Made by a program: the position numbers and the translations under genes. From contig QYPL01000005.1 in NCBI GenBank assembly GCA_007280515.1, forward strand, positions 62,001 through 126,000: a DNA stretch of 64,000 nt. Reading direction: 5' to 3'. This DNA comes from Sediminibacterium sp. (GTDB lineage Bacteria; Bacteroidota; Bacteroidia; Chitinophagales; Chitinophagaceae). Below, piece after piece: positions 9,451 through 19,907 of the stretch. Positions within the stretch are counted from its first letter, which is position 1. Every line of letters starts with the position of its first letter. Under the pieces are notes generated by a model, which saw only the letters and a program-made list of their open reading frames with translations, ran no database searches and was not told the DNA's origin.

Positions 9451-11253
9451 ATGGAAATAAGAAACATCGCTATTATCGCCCACGTTGACCACGGTAAAAC
9501 TACCTTGGTAGACAAAATCTTACACGCTACAAAAGTATTCAGAGACAACCAGGAGACTGGGGACTTAATTATGGATAGCAATGAGCTTGAACGTGAGAGG
9601 GGAATTACCATTTTAAGTAAGAACGCTTCAGTAACTTATAAGGACGTTAAAATTAACGTTATTGACACACCAGGTCACTCTGACTTTGGAGGTGAAGTAG
9701 AGCGTGTTTTAAAAATGGCAGATGGTGTTTGCTTATTAGTAGATGCTTTTGAAGGCCCCATGCCTCAAACTCGTTTCGTTTTACAAAAAGCTTTACAATT
9801 AAATTTAAAGCCCATTGTCATTATCAATAAAGTAGATAAAGAAAACTGTCGTCCGGATGAAGTGCATGACGCAGTATTTGAATTGTTTTTCAATTTAGAT
9901 GCGACAGAAGATCAATTGAATTTCCCTACTTTTTATGGTAGTGGAAAAAATGGTTGGTTTAACGATACCCTTACTCAATGTGAAGATATCTTCCCTTTAA
10001 TGGATGGTATCTTAAAATATGTTCCAGGTCCAGATGTGAAAGAAGGACACACACAAATGCAAATTACTTCATTGGATTATTCTTCTTTCTTAGGTCGTAT
10101 TGCTATTGGTAAAGTAGAAAGAGGTACTATCAAAGAAGGACAAAACATTGTACTTGTAAAAGCAGACGGAAGTTTAAAGAGAAATAAAGTAAAAGAATTA
10201 TACGTATTTGAAGGAATGGGTAAGCGTAAAGTAACAGAAGTGGTTTCTGGTGACTTATGTGCTGTGGTGGGATTAGATGATTTCAGTATTGGTGATACCA
10301 TTGCTGATCCTGAAAATCCGGAAGCATTACCTGTTATTAGTGTGGATGAACCAACAATGAGTATGACTTTTAGTATTAACAATTCACCTTTCTTTGGTAA
10401 GGAAGGTAAGTTTGTAACTTCTCGACATATTCGTGATCGTTTAATGAAAGAGACGGAGAAGAATTTAGCATTGCGTGTAGAAGAAACAGATAGTGCGGAT
10501 AGCTTCTTGGTATTTGGTCGTGGTATTTTACACTTAGGTGTACTCGTAGAGACCATGCGTCGTGAAGGATATGAATTAACTGTAGGAAATCCTCAAGTAT
10601 TAGTAAAAGAAATAGATGGCCGTAAGCATGAGCCATTTGAAATATTAGTAGTAGATGTACCCGCTGATTACAGTGGTAAAGTGATTGACTTAGTTACTCA
10701 AAAGAAAGGCGAGATGTTAATTATGGAATCGAAGGGTACCATGCAACATTTAGAGTTTGATATTCCTTCTAGAGGATTAATTGGTCTTCGTTCTCAAATG
10801 TTAACCCAAACTGCTGGTGAAGCTGTAATGGCACACCGTTTCAATGAATACAAGCCTTGGAAAGGACCTATTCCTGGAAGAAGCAATGGTGTACTAGTAG
10901 CAAAAACCGCTGGTTTAACCACTGCTTACTCTATTGATAAATTACAAGACAGAGGTCGTTTCTTTATTGAACCAGGTGAGGAAATTTATGCAGGTCAAGT
11001 ATTGGCCGAGCATATTAAGCCAGGTGATTTAAATATCAACGCCGTGGAGATGAAAAAATTGACCAACCACCGCGCAAGCGGATCTGATGATAGCGTTCGT
11101 ATTACCCCTAAGGTATTATATACTTTAGAAGAGTGTATGGAGTACATCCAATTTGATGAGTGTATTGAAGTCACTCCGAAATCGGTAAGAATGCGTAAAT
11201 CTATTTTGGATGAGAATAATAGAAGTAAGGCCACTAAGGCCGGGCAAAATTAA
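9451..11253 (+). CDS. typA: Ribosome-associated translational GTPase TypA/BipA
   Basis: 600 residues, normal family length. It is a cytoplasmic GTPase related to EF-G that binds the 70S ribosome and assists 50S assembly and stress or cold adaptation. GTPase motifs are intact: AHVDHGKTT at about 10-18 (P-loop), RGITI in switch I, DTPGHSDFGGE near 72, NKVDK near 126. The EF-G-like domains follow, and the C-terminal TypA-specific domain contains the conserved RGLIGLRSQMLT block. It is a single-gene unit with its own promoter box and a strong terminator, converging on obg. Confidence 0.97.
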   Translation: MEIRNIAIIAHVDHGKTTLVDKILHATKVFRDNQETGDLIMDSNELERERGITILSKNASVTYKDVKINVIDTPGHSDFGGEVERVLKMADGVCLLVDAFEGPMPQTRFVLQKALQLNLKPIVIINKVDKENCRPDEVHDAVFELFFNLDATEDQLNFPTFYGSGKNGWFNDTLTQCEDIFPLMDGILKYVPGPDVKEGHTQMQITSLDYSSFLGRIAIGKVERGTIKEGQNIVLVKADGSLKRNKVKELYVFEGMGKRKVTEVVSGDLCAVVGLDDFSIGDTIADPENPEALPVISVDEPTMSMTFSINNSPFFGKEGKFVTSRHIRDRLMKETEKNLALRVEETDSADSFLVFGRGILHLGVLVETMRREGYELTVGNPQVLVKEIDGRKHEPFEILVVDVPADYSGKVIDLVTQKKGEMLIMESKGTMQHLEFDIPSRGLIGLRSQMLTQTAGEAVMAHRFNEYKPWKGPIPGRSNGVLVAKTAGLTTAYSIDKLQDRGRFFIEPGEEIYAGQVLAEHIKPGDLNINAVEMKKLTNHRASGSDDSVRITPKVLYTLEECMEYIQFDECIEVTPKSVRMRKSILDENNRSKATKAGQN

Positions 11254-11309
11254 TTTTTATTAGCAATTTTTCTGAAAAATAAATTGCAAATAAAAACCCT
11301 CTAATGATT

Positions 11310-11353
11310 TTATAAAAAATGAGTCCCGATTTATCGGGACTCATTTTTTATAA
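11310..11353. terminator. Bidirectional terminator between typA and obg
   Basis: A 21-bp perfect stem closes on a 2-nt loop (TT at 11331-11332); its core is GAGTCCCGAT / ATCGGGACTC. The flanking A run on the left and T run on the right make it a rho-independent terminator in both directions, fitting its place between convergent typA and obg. Confidence 0.92.
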
Positions 11354-11397
11354 TTTTAATCTCTTTGTTATTAGGGTAGTGATTAGTAAAATAATAT

Positions 11398-12399
11398 TTA
11401 AATAGGTTTGTTCAATGCCTTCCACAAAACATCTTTTAACTCCACTAAGTTCTTTTGTATGGCAGAAGAGATAAAAATATGTGGTATTTTTTTAGGAAGT
11501 TCTTTTACAATAGCATCGGTTAATTCTTGGTCTAATAAATCTGATTTTGAAATAGCGATGATAAATTCTTTTTGTAATAATTCTGGGTTAAATTTTTCTA
11601 ATTCATGTTTCAGAATTTCAAATTCTTTTTTATGATCATCCGAGTCGGCAGGAATTAAAAATAATAAAACAGCATTACGCTCAATATGTCTTAAGAAGCG
11701 GTGTCCTAGGCCTTTTCCTTCAGCAGCGCCTTCAATAATTCCTGGTAAATCGGCAATACAAAAAGATAAATTATTTCTATACTCAACCATGCCTAATTGA
11801 GGCGTTAAAGTGGTAAATGCATAATTCGCAATTTTAGGTTTAGCTGCTGTAATCACAGAAAGTAGTGTCGACTTTCCCGCATTGGGAAAACCTACTAAAC
11901 CTACATCGGCCAACACTTTTAATTCAATATTCTTCCAACCCTCAAAACCATCTTCTCCAGGCTGTGCATATTCAGGCACTTGTTGGGTAGGTGTTGCAAA
12001 ATTGCAATTGCCTAAACCACCACGTCCACCTTTCATGAGTATAATCTCTTGGCCGTCTTTTAAAATTTCGCCTTCTACCTTACCCGTTAATTCATCCCTG
12101 GCAATGGTACCTAGTGGCACTTCAATAATGATATCCTTGCCATCCTTGCCGGTACATTTATTCTTTGATCCATTTTCACCATCTTCTGCAATGACATTCT
12201 TATAATAGCGTAAGTGTAATAAGGTCCATAACTGTGCATTCCCTCTTAAGATGATATGACCACCACGGCCTCCATCGCCTCCATCAGGCCCTCCTTTAGC
12301 AGTTAATTTATTGCGTAAAAAGTGCTTACAACCTGCCCCTCCGTGCCCACTATGGGCAAATATGCGGATGTAATCAATAAAATTGTTTCTTTCTGACAC
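11398..12399 (-). CDS. obg: GTPase Obg/CgtA, ribosome assembly
   Basis: 333 residues. The N-terminal Obg domain (1-158) is the glycine-rich fold with [12 protein letters not shown] and KGGRGGLGN. The G domain follows with GFPNAGKST (P-loop, about 167-175), switch [25 protein letters not shown] and the base-recognition SKSD. The protein ends after the G domain, without the C-terminal OCT domain of Firmicutes homologues; the short form is usual in Bacteroidota. Obg acts in the cytoplasm on 50S subunit maturation and is essential in most bacteria. It has a TAACTTTG box 17 nt upstream of the ATG. Confidence 0.96.
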   Translation of the reverse strand: MSERNNFIDYIRIFAHSGHGGAGCKHFLRNKLTAKGGPDGGDGGRGGHIILRGNAQLWTLLHLRYYKNVIAEDGENGSKNKCTGKDGKDIIIEVPLGTIARDELTGKVEGEILKDGQEIILMKGGRGGLGNCNFATPTQQVPEYAQPGEDGFEGWKNIELKVLADVGLVGFPNAGKSTLLSVITAAKPKIANYAFTTLTPQLGMVEYRNNLSFCIADLPGIIEGAAEGKGLGHRFLRHIERNAVLLFLIPADSDDHKKEFEILKHELEKFNPELLQKEFIIAISKSDLLDQELTDAIVKELPKKIPHIFISSAIQKNLVELKDVLWKALNKPI

Positions 12400-12416
12400 T
12401 TTGTAATTATGAATGA

Positions 12417-12424
12417 CAAAGTTA
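12417..12424 (-). promoter_or_regulatory. TAnnTTTG promoter box of obg
   Basis: Reads TAACTTTG on the minus strand, a perfect match, 17 nt before the obg ATG, the same spacing as at typA. No convincing -33 TTG is seen. Confidence 0.6.
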
Positions 12425-12451
12425 ACTAAATCTTGCGTCTATAGCTAGATT

Positions 12452-12485
12452 ATTATAACGAGTAAGTGATTATAACGAGTAAGTG
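12452..12485. repeat. 17-bp direct repeat, two tandem copies
   Basis: ATTATAACGAGTAAGTG occurs twice without a gap (12452-12468 and 12469-12485), and a partial third copy (ATTATGA) follows. It lies between obg and the tetR-type gene, just upstream of the obg promoter box. It could be a recent duplication or a pair of protein-binding sites. Confidence 0.8.
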
Positions 12486-12528
12486 ATTATGATTGTAATA
12501 GTCGACTCACTTGAGATAAATTCAATCT

Positions 12529-13125
12529 TTATTTAGTAGATTTTAGTCCATCAATTAAAATAGCTACCATGTTTTGTTCTAATTCGGCAGCATTTATTTT
12601 TTTAGTAGATCTATGCCAGCTTTCAATACCACTAACGGCATGTAAAAATATTAATACAACAGTGGGAGCATCAATAGATTTTATTTCTTTATTGCGAATT
12701 CCTTCTTCAATAATGGCTGCAATCCTTTTGCGGTATACTCTTCGTTGATTCTGATAATTCGATAAATAAGGGTCTGATAAATGTTTCCATTCTCTGTCAC
12801 TTACATATACTTCTTCATAATGGTGAATCATTTCGCTAATATGAAAGCGTAATATTTTCTCCATTTTTTGCAGTGAACTTATGGGCTCCGATTCTATCTC
12901 GTCCATTTTCAACACAAATCTATTGGCTACATTAAAAACTAATTCGTGTAATAATTCACTCTTCGATTTTATATGATTGTATAAGCTGGCAGCTTCTACA
13001 CCCACGGCCTCGGCTAGGTCACGCATACTGGCTGCCTTATATCCTTTCTCTCTAAACAGGGTAGCTGCTTTACTTACAATGACATCTTTTCTAGACCCGT
13101 TTTTCTCTGTTTTAATTCTAGCCAT
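12529..13125 (-). CDS. TetR/AcrR family transcriptional regulator
   Basis: 198 residues. The N-terminal helix-turn-helix is clear: IVSKAATLFREKGYKAAS followed by MRDLAEAVGVEAASLYNHIKSK, the TetR_N pattern at about 14-60. The C-terminal ligand-binding half is helical and resembles regulators of fatty-acid or solvent-responsive genes, but the ligand cannot be inferred. ATG 13125 is preferred to a TTG two codons upstream. Its neighbours are obg (same strand, downstream) and a divergent PfkB kinase. The divergent spacer (13126-13322) is where an autoregulatory site would be expected, but I see no clear palindrome there. Confidence 0.88.
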   Translation of the reverse strand: MARIKTEKNGSRKDVIVSKAATLFREKGYKAASMRDLAEAVGVEAASLYNHIKSKSELLHELVFNVANRFVLKMDEIESEPISSLQKMEKILRFHISEMIHHYEEVYVSDREWKHLSDPYLSNYQNQRRVYRKRIAAIIEEGIRNKEIKSIDAPTVVLIFLHAVSGIESWHRSTKKINAAELEQNMVAILIDGLKSTK

Positions 13126-13322
13126 GACCAAAAATTTGAATGTTTGTTAGCACGAAATTATAGATTTAATTCTTTAAAAACCCTTATTTTTTCAATAAAA
13201 CTACTTTTTTGTTAGTTTTGTGATTATCAGGTACTTACTGCCTAATAGGTATAATTTGATGTGCACAGAAAGATTATACCGTATTAATCGTAGTTTCGCA
13301 GCTGAAAATTAAAATCATAAAC

Positions 13323-14243
13323 ATGTCATTAGTAGTTGTTGGATCGATGGCCTTTGATGCCATAGAAAGCCCTTTTGGGAAAAGCGATAGAATTATTGGC
13401 GGTGCCGCTACCTATATAGCTTGGTGTGCCTCTAACTTTACCACTGTTAAGCAAATTTCAGTAGTAGGTGGAGACTTTCCGCAGTCTGAATTAGATGCCT
13501 TAACGAAAAGAGGGGTAATCCTAGAAGGTGTTCAAATTAAAAAAGACGAGAAAACATTTTTCTGGAGTGGTAAGTATCATTTAGATATGAATACTCGTGA
13601 TACATTAGAAACTCAATTAAACGTTTTAGAAAATTTCAAACCCGTTGTTCCAGATAGTTATCAGGATTGTGAAATTTTAATGTTAGGTAATTTAGTACCT
13701 GGTGTACAAAGTAGTGTCATTAAGCAAATGAAAAAGCGTCCAAAGTTAATCGTAATGGACACTATGAATTTTTGGATGGAAATTATGATGGACGATTTAT
13801 TACATACTATTAGTTTAGTAGATGTGTTAATGGTCAATGATAGTGAAGCGCGTCAATTAAGTGGTGAGTATAGCTTGGTAAAGGCTGCTAAAAAAATTAT
13901 GGCCATGGGTCCTAAATATTTAATCATTAAGAAGGGAGAACATGGTGCTCTTTTATTCCATGGAACGGATGTATTCTTTGCGCCAGCCTTGCCATTAGAA
14001 GAAGTATTTGATCCAACTGGTGCTGGAGATACTTTTGCAGGTGGCTTTGTAGCACATCTTGCAAAAACAAAAGACTATTCTTTCAATAATATGAAGTCGG
14101 CCATTATTGTTGGTAGTGCTCTAGCTAGCTTCTGCGTAGAGAAGTTTGGTACACAGCGTTTGACTGAAATTAACAATGAGGATATTAAAGAACGCATACA
14201 ATCCTTCGTTCAATTAGTGAATTTTGATATTGAATTAGTATAA
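13323..14243 (+). CDS. PfkB family carbohydrate or nucleoside kinase
   Basis: 306 residues of the ribokinase/PfkB fold. The N-terminal GGAATYIAWCASNF corresponds to the first family signature. The C-terminal signature FDPTGAGDTFAGGF (about 229-242) holds the catalytic Asp and the anion hole. The lid-forming N-terminal beta sheet is present. The phosphorylated substrate is unknown: the family covers ribose, fructose, adenosine and others, and sequence alone does not choose. It ends 3 nt before asd and is probably co-transcribed. A weak box TAGTTTCG (13291, 7 of 8) lies 24 nt upstream of the start. Confidence 0.85.
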   Translation: MSLVVVGSMAFDAIESPFGKSDRIIGGAATYIAWCASNFTTVKQISVVGGDFPQSELDALTKRGVILEGVQIKKDEKTFFWSGKYHLDMNTRDTLETQLNVLENFKPVVPDSYQDCEILMLGNLVPGVQSSVIKQMKKRPKLIVMDTMNFWMEIMMDDLLHTISLVDVLMVNDSEARQLSGEYSLVKAAKKIMAMGPKYLIIKKGEHGALLFHGTDVFFAPALPLEEVFDPTGAGDTFAGGFVAHLAKTKDYSFNNMKSAIIVGSALASFCVEKFGTQRLTEINNEDIKERIQSFVQLVNFDIELV

Positions 14244-14246
14244 ATT

Positions 14247-15245
14247 ATGAAAGTTGCAGTAGTAGGTGCTACTGGTTTAGTAGGCACCAAAATGTTAGAA
14301 GTATTAGCGGAAAGAAATTTCCCCATAACTGAATTAATTCCTGTGGCATCGTCACGCTCAAAGGGTAAGGAAGTAATGTATAAAGGCAAGGCGTATAAAG
14401 TGGTAACTATGGAAGAAGGCATTGCCGCAAAACCAGCGGTGGCTTTATTTTCAGCAGGGGGAAGTACTTCTTTAGAGTGGGCGCCTCAATTTGCAGCTGC
14501 AGGCATTCGTGTCATTGATAACTCTTCTGCTTGGAGAATGGACCCCACTAAAAAATTAGTGGTACCAGAAGTGAACGCTTCTGTACTAACTGCAGATGAT
14601 TTAATAATAGCTAATCCTAATTGTTCCACTATTCAAATGGTAGTGGCATTACAACCACTTCATGCAAAATATAAAATTAAAAGAGTAGTGGTGAGTACTT
14701 ATCAAAGTGTAACAGGTACGGGTAAAAAAGCAGTTGACCAATTAATGGAAGAAAGAAAAGGCAATAAAGTAGGCGCCGATGATATGGCCTATAAATATAC
14801 CATTGACTTAAATGCCATTCCTCAAATTGATGTTTTTTTAGAAAATGGATATACCAAGGAAGAAATGAAGATGGTGAAAGAAACTTGCAAAATTATGCAA
14901 GACGATACTATTAAAGTAACCGCTACCACCGTGCGTATTCCAGTAATGGGTGGACATAGTGAAAGTGTGAATGTGGAATTTGAAAATGAATTTGATTTGA
15001 AGGAAGTCATTGATATACTTGCTGCTGCACCTGGTGTGGTGGTGCAACAAAACGATGCAGATCAATTTTATCCAATGCCAGTTTGGGCCCATGAAAAAGA
15101 TGATGTATTTGTAGGTCGCTTACGCAGAGATGAAACGCAGCCAAAAACTTTGAATATGTGGATTGTAAGTGATAACCTTCGCAAGGGCGCTGCTACCAAT
15201 GCGATTCAAATTGCTGAATACTTAGCTTCGAAAGGAATTATTTAG
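14247..15245 (+). CDS. asd: Aspartate-semialdehyde dehydrogenase
   Basis: 332 residues. It catalyses NADPH-dependent conversion of aspartyl phosphate to aspartate semialdehyde, the branch point to lysine/diaminopimelate, threonine and methionine. The NADP-binding start VVGATGLVGTKML (4-16) is intact. The active-site Cys lies in NPNCSTIQMV near residue 129. Downstream are the conserved VSTYQSVTGTGKKA block and the substrate-binding segment with RIPVMGGHSESVN, including the catalytic His. Length and motifs match the bacterial Asd family. It follows the PfkB kinase gene directly, a pairing that suggests co-transcription rather than shared metabolism. Confidence 0.95.
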   Translation: MKVAVVGATGLVGTKMLEVLAERNFPITELIPVASSRSKGKEVMYKGKAYKVVTMEEGIAAKPAVALFSAGGSTSLEWAPQFAAAGIRVIDNSSAWRMDPTKKLVVPEVNASVLTADDLIIANPNCSTIQMVVALQPLHAKYKIKRVVVSTYQSVTGTGKKAVDQLMEERKGNKVGADDMAYKYTIDLNAIPQIDVFLENGYTKEEMKMVKETCKIMQDDTIKVTATTVRIPVMGGHSESVNVEFENEFDLKEVIDILAAAPGVVVQQNDADQFYPMPVWAHEKDDVFVGRLRRDETQPKTLNMWIVSDNLRKGAATNAIQIAEYLASKGII

Positions 15246-15286
15246 TTTCTGCTAATTAATGTTTTATTAAAAATAAAAAGTTAAAT

Positions 15287-15556
15287 ACTTTTAAATATTA
15301 AAAGTCCAATACTGTTAATTCTTCACTCTCGTCATTACGCTAAAATATATAAATACGAACTAAAAGTCTGAACTCGCACTGCGTGCTCAAACATGCAGAC
15401 TTTTTTAACGTTCGAATTTATAAATTTTTTAAGCTATGACTCAAAGTTCAGAATCAAAATTGTATTTGACTTTTAATCTTTTGAAATGATAATTAAGACC
15501 CCTTAATAAATAGTAATAAAGAAATTCAATTTTGAGTGAACTTTGAGCTATGCGAT
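15287..15556. other. 324-bp gene-free gap holding three inverted repeats
   Basis: The gap between asd and ligA (15246-15569) has no credible ORF. It holds: (a) a perfect 8-bp-arm hairpin ACTTTTAAATATTAAAAGT at 15287-15305; (b) a nested structure at 15348-15422, with outer arms TATAAATACGAAC and GTTCGAATTTATA matching 12 of 13, inner arms AAAAGTCTG / CAGACTTTT, and a small GCAC-TGC-GTGC tip; (c) an imperfect inverted repeat with arms at 15440-15462 and 15527-15547 (CTCAAAGTTCA ... TGAACTTTGAG and TCAAAATTG ... CAATTTTGA). Hairpin (b), with a T run, could terminate convergent asd and ligA transcripts. Nothing so simple explains (c). It may be a structured RNA or a small palindromic element. Confidence 0.6.
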
Positions 15557-15569
15557 AGAGAACGAAAAA

Positions 15570-17678
<2,109 letters not shown>

Positions 17679-17749
17679 CTAAAATACAAATTGTTTTATT
17701 CTTTTATTTCGTATTTTGGGATAAGAAATTTTTATTTCTTCTTTTGCTT

Positions 17750-18490
17750 ATGCTTGAACACTCTACATCTGTCGCTTTAGCGAGTACTGCCCATACCAAG
17801 GAGGCGGTATCCTTGGTGGAATCTTATCCCGCAGTACCCCTAACGGTGGATTGTGTGATATTTGGTTTTGACAAACATGTACTCAAGGTTTTACTTATAA
17901 AGAGCGATTTAGCGCAGTTTGCTGAGAAATACTCTTTATTAGGCGATAATGTTAAATCTAACGAGGATTTGGACGATGCCGCTCATCGCGTACTTTTAGA
18001 AAGAACAGGCATGAAAGATGTTTATCTTGAACAGGTACATAGTTTTGGTAAGCCCCAAAGGCATCCGGGCGGCAGGGTGGTGACCACGGTGTATGCCTCT
18101 TTATTAAATGTTAAACACCAAGAATTATCTATCACAGACCATGAATTAAATTGGCATCAGATAGACCAGCTGGGCGAGATGGCCTTTGATCATAAGGAAA
18201 TATTAGATGCCTGTGTAAATTGGTTGCAAAAGAGAATTCAAGAACATCCATTGGCCTTTAATTTACTGCCTAAAAAGTTCTCCTTAAGACAGTTGCAAAA
18301 TGTATACGAGGCCATCTTAAATTGTCAATTGGACCGTCGCAATTTTAGAAAAAAATTTGCAGCGATGGGCTACTTAAAGGACACCAACGAAATGGAAGTA
18401 AATGTGACGCACCGCCCTGGTAAATTATATACTTTTGACTTTGAAGCGTATCAACAGCGCAAGAAAAATGGAATAGGTATTGATTTTTAA
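17750..18490 (+). CDS. Nudix-like transcriptional regulator, NrtR/AraR type
   Basis: 246 residues from ATG 17750; an earlier in-frame start at 17651 would overlap ligA and add a non-conserved hydrophobic stretch. Residues 28-155 form a Nudix domain. Residues 160-246 (KKFSLRQLQNVYEAIL ... RRNFRKKFAAMGYL ... HRPGKLYTFD) form the winged helix of the NrtR family. The Nudix box (65-88) is degenerate: the first Gly is Asp66, the RE pair is R80-V81 and the EE pair is E84-R85, so hydrolysis is unlikely. In Bacteroidota, relatives such as AraR sense sugar-pathway metabolites and control catabolic genes. Nothing nearby reveals its regulon. Role as regulator is inferred from fold. Confidence 0.8.
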   Translation: MLEHSTSVALASTAHTKEAVSLVESYPAVPLTVDCVIFGFDKHVLKVLLIKSDLAQFAEKYSLLGDNVKSNEDLDDAAHRVLLERTGMKDVYLEQVHSFGKPQRHPGGRVVTTVYASLLNVKHQELSITDHELNWHQIDQLGEMAFDHKEILDACVNWLQKRIQEHPLAFNLLPKKFSLRQLQNVYEAILNCQLDRRNFRKKFAAMGYLKDTNEMEVNVTHRPGKLYTFDFEAYQQRKKNGIGIDF

Positions 18491-18518
18491 AAAATACGAT
18501 TGCTTGCCTATAATTTAA

Positions 18519-18526
18519 TACCTTTA
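18519..18526 (+). promoter_or_regulatory. Possible promoter box of the yicC-gldH operon
   Basis: TACCTTTA matches TAnnTTTG at 7 of 8 positions, 24 nt before yicC. A TTG lies 16 nt further upstream (18500-18502). Confidence 0.4.
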
Positions 18527-18550
18527 TTCACTATTTAAACAGGTATTATT

Positions 18551-19426
18551 ATGTTATATTCAATGACGGGATATGGTCGCGCTGAAGCTACTTTTAAAGA
18601 CAAGACCATTTTAGTGGAAGTGAAATCGCTGAACGGCAAACAATTCGATTTGCGTTTGAATATTCCCTTCATGTTAAAGCCTTATGAAGTAGAGATAAGA
18701 AATAAGTTAAATGAAAGTTTATTAAGAGGTAGTGTGGAATCTACTATAACCATTAAGTCTAATGGCATTTCTAAGCCGGTAACAGTCAATAAAGAATTAG
18801 CTAAATCCTATTACCAGCCCATTGTGGAACTAGCCGATGAGTTGGGCATACCTAAAGAAAATATTTTAAGTACTTTATTAAAAATGCCCGATGTGGTTTC
18901 ATCCAGTAGTGAAGTATTGACTGAAGAAGAGTGGAAACAAATTCAAGATTTATTACAAGAGGCCATCAAGGCTTTAATGCAACATCGTTTAGAAGAAGGT
19001 AAGTCGGTTGAAAAAGATTTATTAGAGCGTGTAGCAGCCATTGAAATGCATCAAGCAGATATAGAAAAATTTGAACCCAATAGAAGAGTAAAGATAAAAG
19101 AAGGCCTAGTTAAATTATTGGAACAACATGTAGGCCCCGATAAATATGATAATAATAGATTAGAGCAAGAGCTTATTTATTATATTGAAAAAATAGATAT
19201 TTCTGAAGAAAAAGTAAGGTTGAATAATCATTGTGTTTATTTTAAAACAGTTTTAAAAGAATCAGAGCCTTCTAAGGGTAAAAAACTTTCTTTTATTTTA
19301 CAAGAAATGGGCAGAGAGATAAATACCACTGGCTCTAAAGCCAATGATATGGAAATTCAGCAATCGGTGATCCTGATGAAGGATGAATTAGAAAAAGCAA
19401 AAGAACAAATTTTAAACGTTTTATAA
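18551..19426 (+). CDS. yicC: YicC/YloC family endoribonuclease
   Basis: 291 residues. The N-terminus MLYSMTGYGRAEA and the block VEVKSLNGKQFDLRLNIP are diagnostic of the family, as is the C-terminal KGKKLSFILQEMGREINTTG with SKANDMEIQ. Members are cytoplasmic endoribonucleases that affect small-RNA and mRNA decay. In many Bacteroidota yicC lies near gmk; here gldH follows after one nucleotide. Full length, no anomalies. Confidence 0.92.
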   Translation: MLYSMTGYGRAEATFKDKTILVEVKSLNGKQFDLRLNIPFMLKPYEVEIRNKLNESLLRGSVESTITIKSNGISKPVTVNKELAKSYYQPIVELADELGIPKENILSTLLKMPDVVSSSSEVLTEEEWKQIQDLLQEAIKALMQHRLEEGKSVEKDLLERVAAIEMHQADIEKFEPNRRVKIKEGLVKLLEQHVGPDKYDNNRLEQELIYYIEKIDISEEKVRLNNHCVYFKTVLKESEPSKGKKLSFILQEMGREINTTGSKANDMEIQQSVILMKDELEKAKEQILNVL

Positions 19427-19427
19427 A

Positions 19428-19907
19428 ATGGGTTTATTGAAAAATAAAATAGCCTTTATTTTACTAAGTATATTTTTTGTTTTCTCTGGCTGCGAGACCA
19501 AACAACTTTTTGAACAAAGTACTATTTACCCGAATCATAACTGGCCTGCTAAACAAGCAACCAAGTATCAGTTTAATGTTACTGATACAGCGGCCAATTA
19601 TAAAATATTTTTTGTCATCAGACATCACAATGCCTATCATTATAAAAATATTTGGCTAGACCTTACTATTAAAAGCCCTACCAATGTCATCACTAAACAA
19701 GTGCTTAACTTAAATTTAGCAGATGATGCAAAGGGTTGGTTAGGGTCGGGTATGGATGATATTTATGATCAAAGAATTCCGATGACTTTGGCACCTATTC
19801 ATTTAAATAAAGGGATGAATGAAATAAATATTCAACATACCATGAGAGAGGATCCCTTAGAGAATATTTTATCTACAGGCATTAGAGTAGAAAAAGTAAA
19901 ACTATGA
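19428..19907 (+). CDS. gldH: Gliding motility-family lipoprotein GldH
   Basis: 159 residues with a lipoprotein signal (Cys22 in FSGC). The mature domain is a beta-sandwich typical of GldH: the YPNHNW segment after the lipobox, FFVIRHHNAYHYKNIWLDLTI in the middle, and LADDAKGWLGSGMDDIYDQ near 105-125. GldH is required for gliding and chitin use in Flavobacterium johnsoniae, but homologues occur in non-motile Bacteroidota too, so motility cannot be claimed. Its stop overlaps the start of the histidine kinase gene by 4 nt, showing tight coupling. Confidence 0.85.
   Translation: MGLLKNKIAFILLSIFFVFSGCETKQLFEQSTIYPNHNWPAKQATKYQFNVTDTAANYKIFFVIRHHNAYHYKNIWLDLTIKSPTNVITKQVLNLNLADDAKGWLGSGMDDIYDQRIPMTLAPIHLNKGMNEINIQHTMREDPLENILSTGIRVEKVKL

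Noticed and set aside
15246-15569. tRNA or 4.5S RNA gene in the asd-ligA gap
   Set aside because: The hairpins do not form a cloverleaf, there is no T-loop GTTCRA in proper context, and no SRP-RNA tetraloop pattern is seen.
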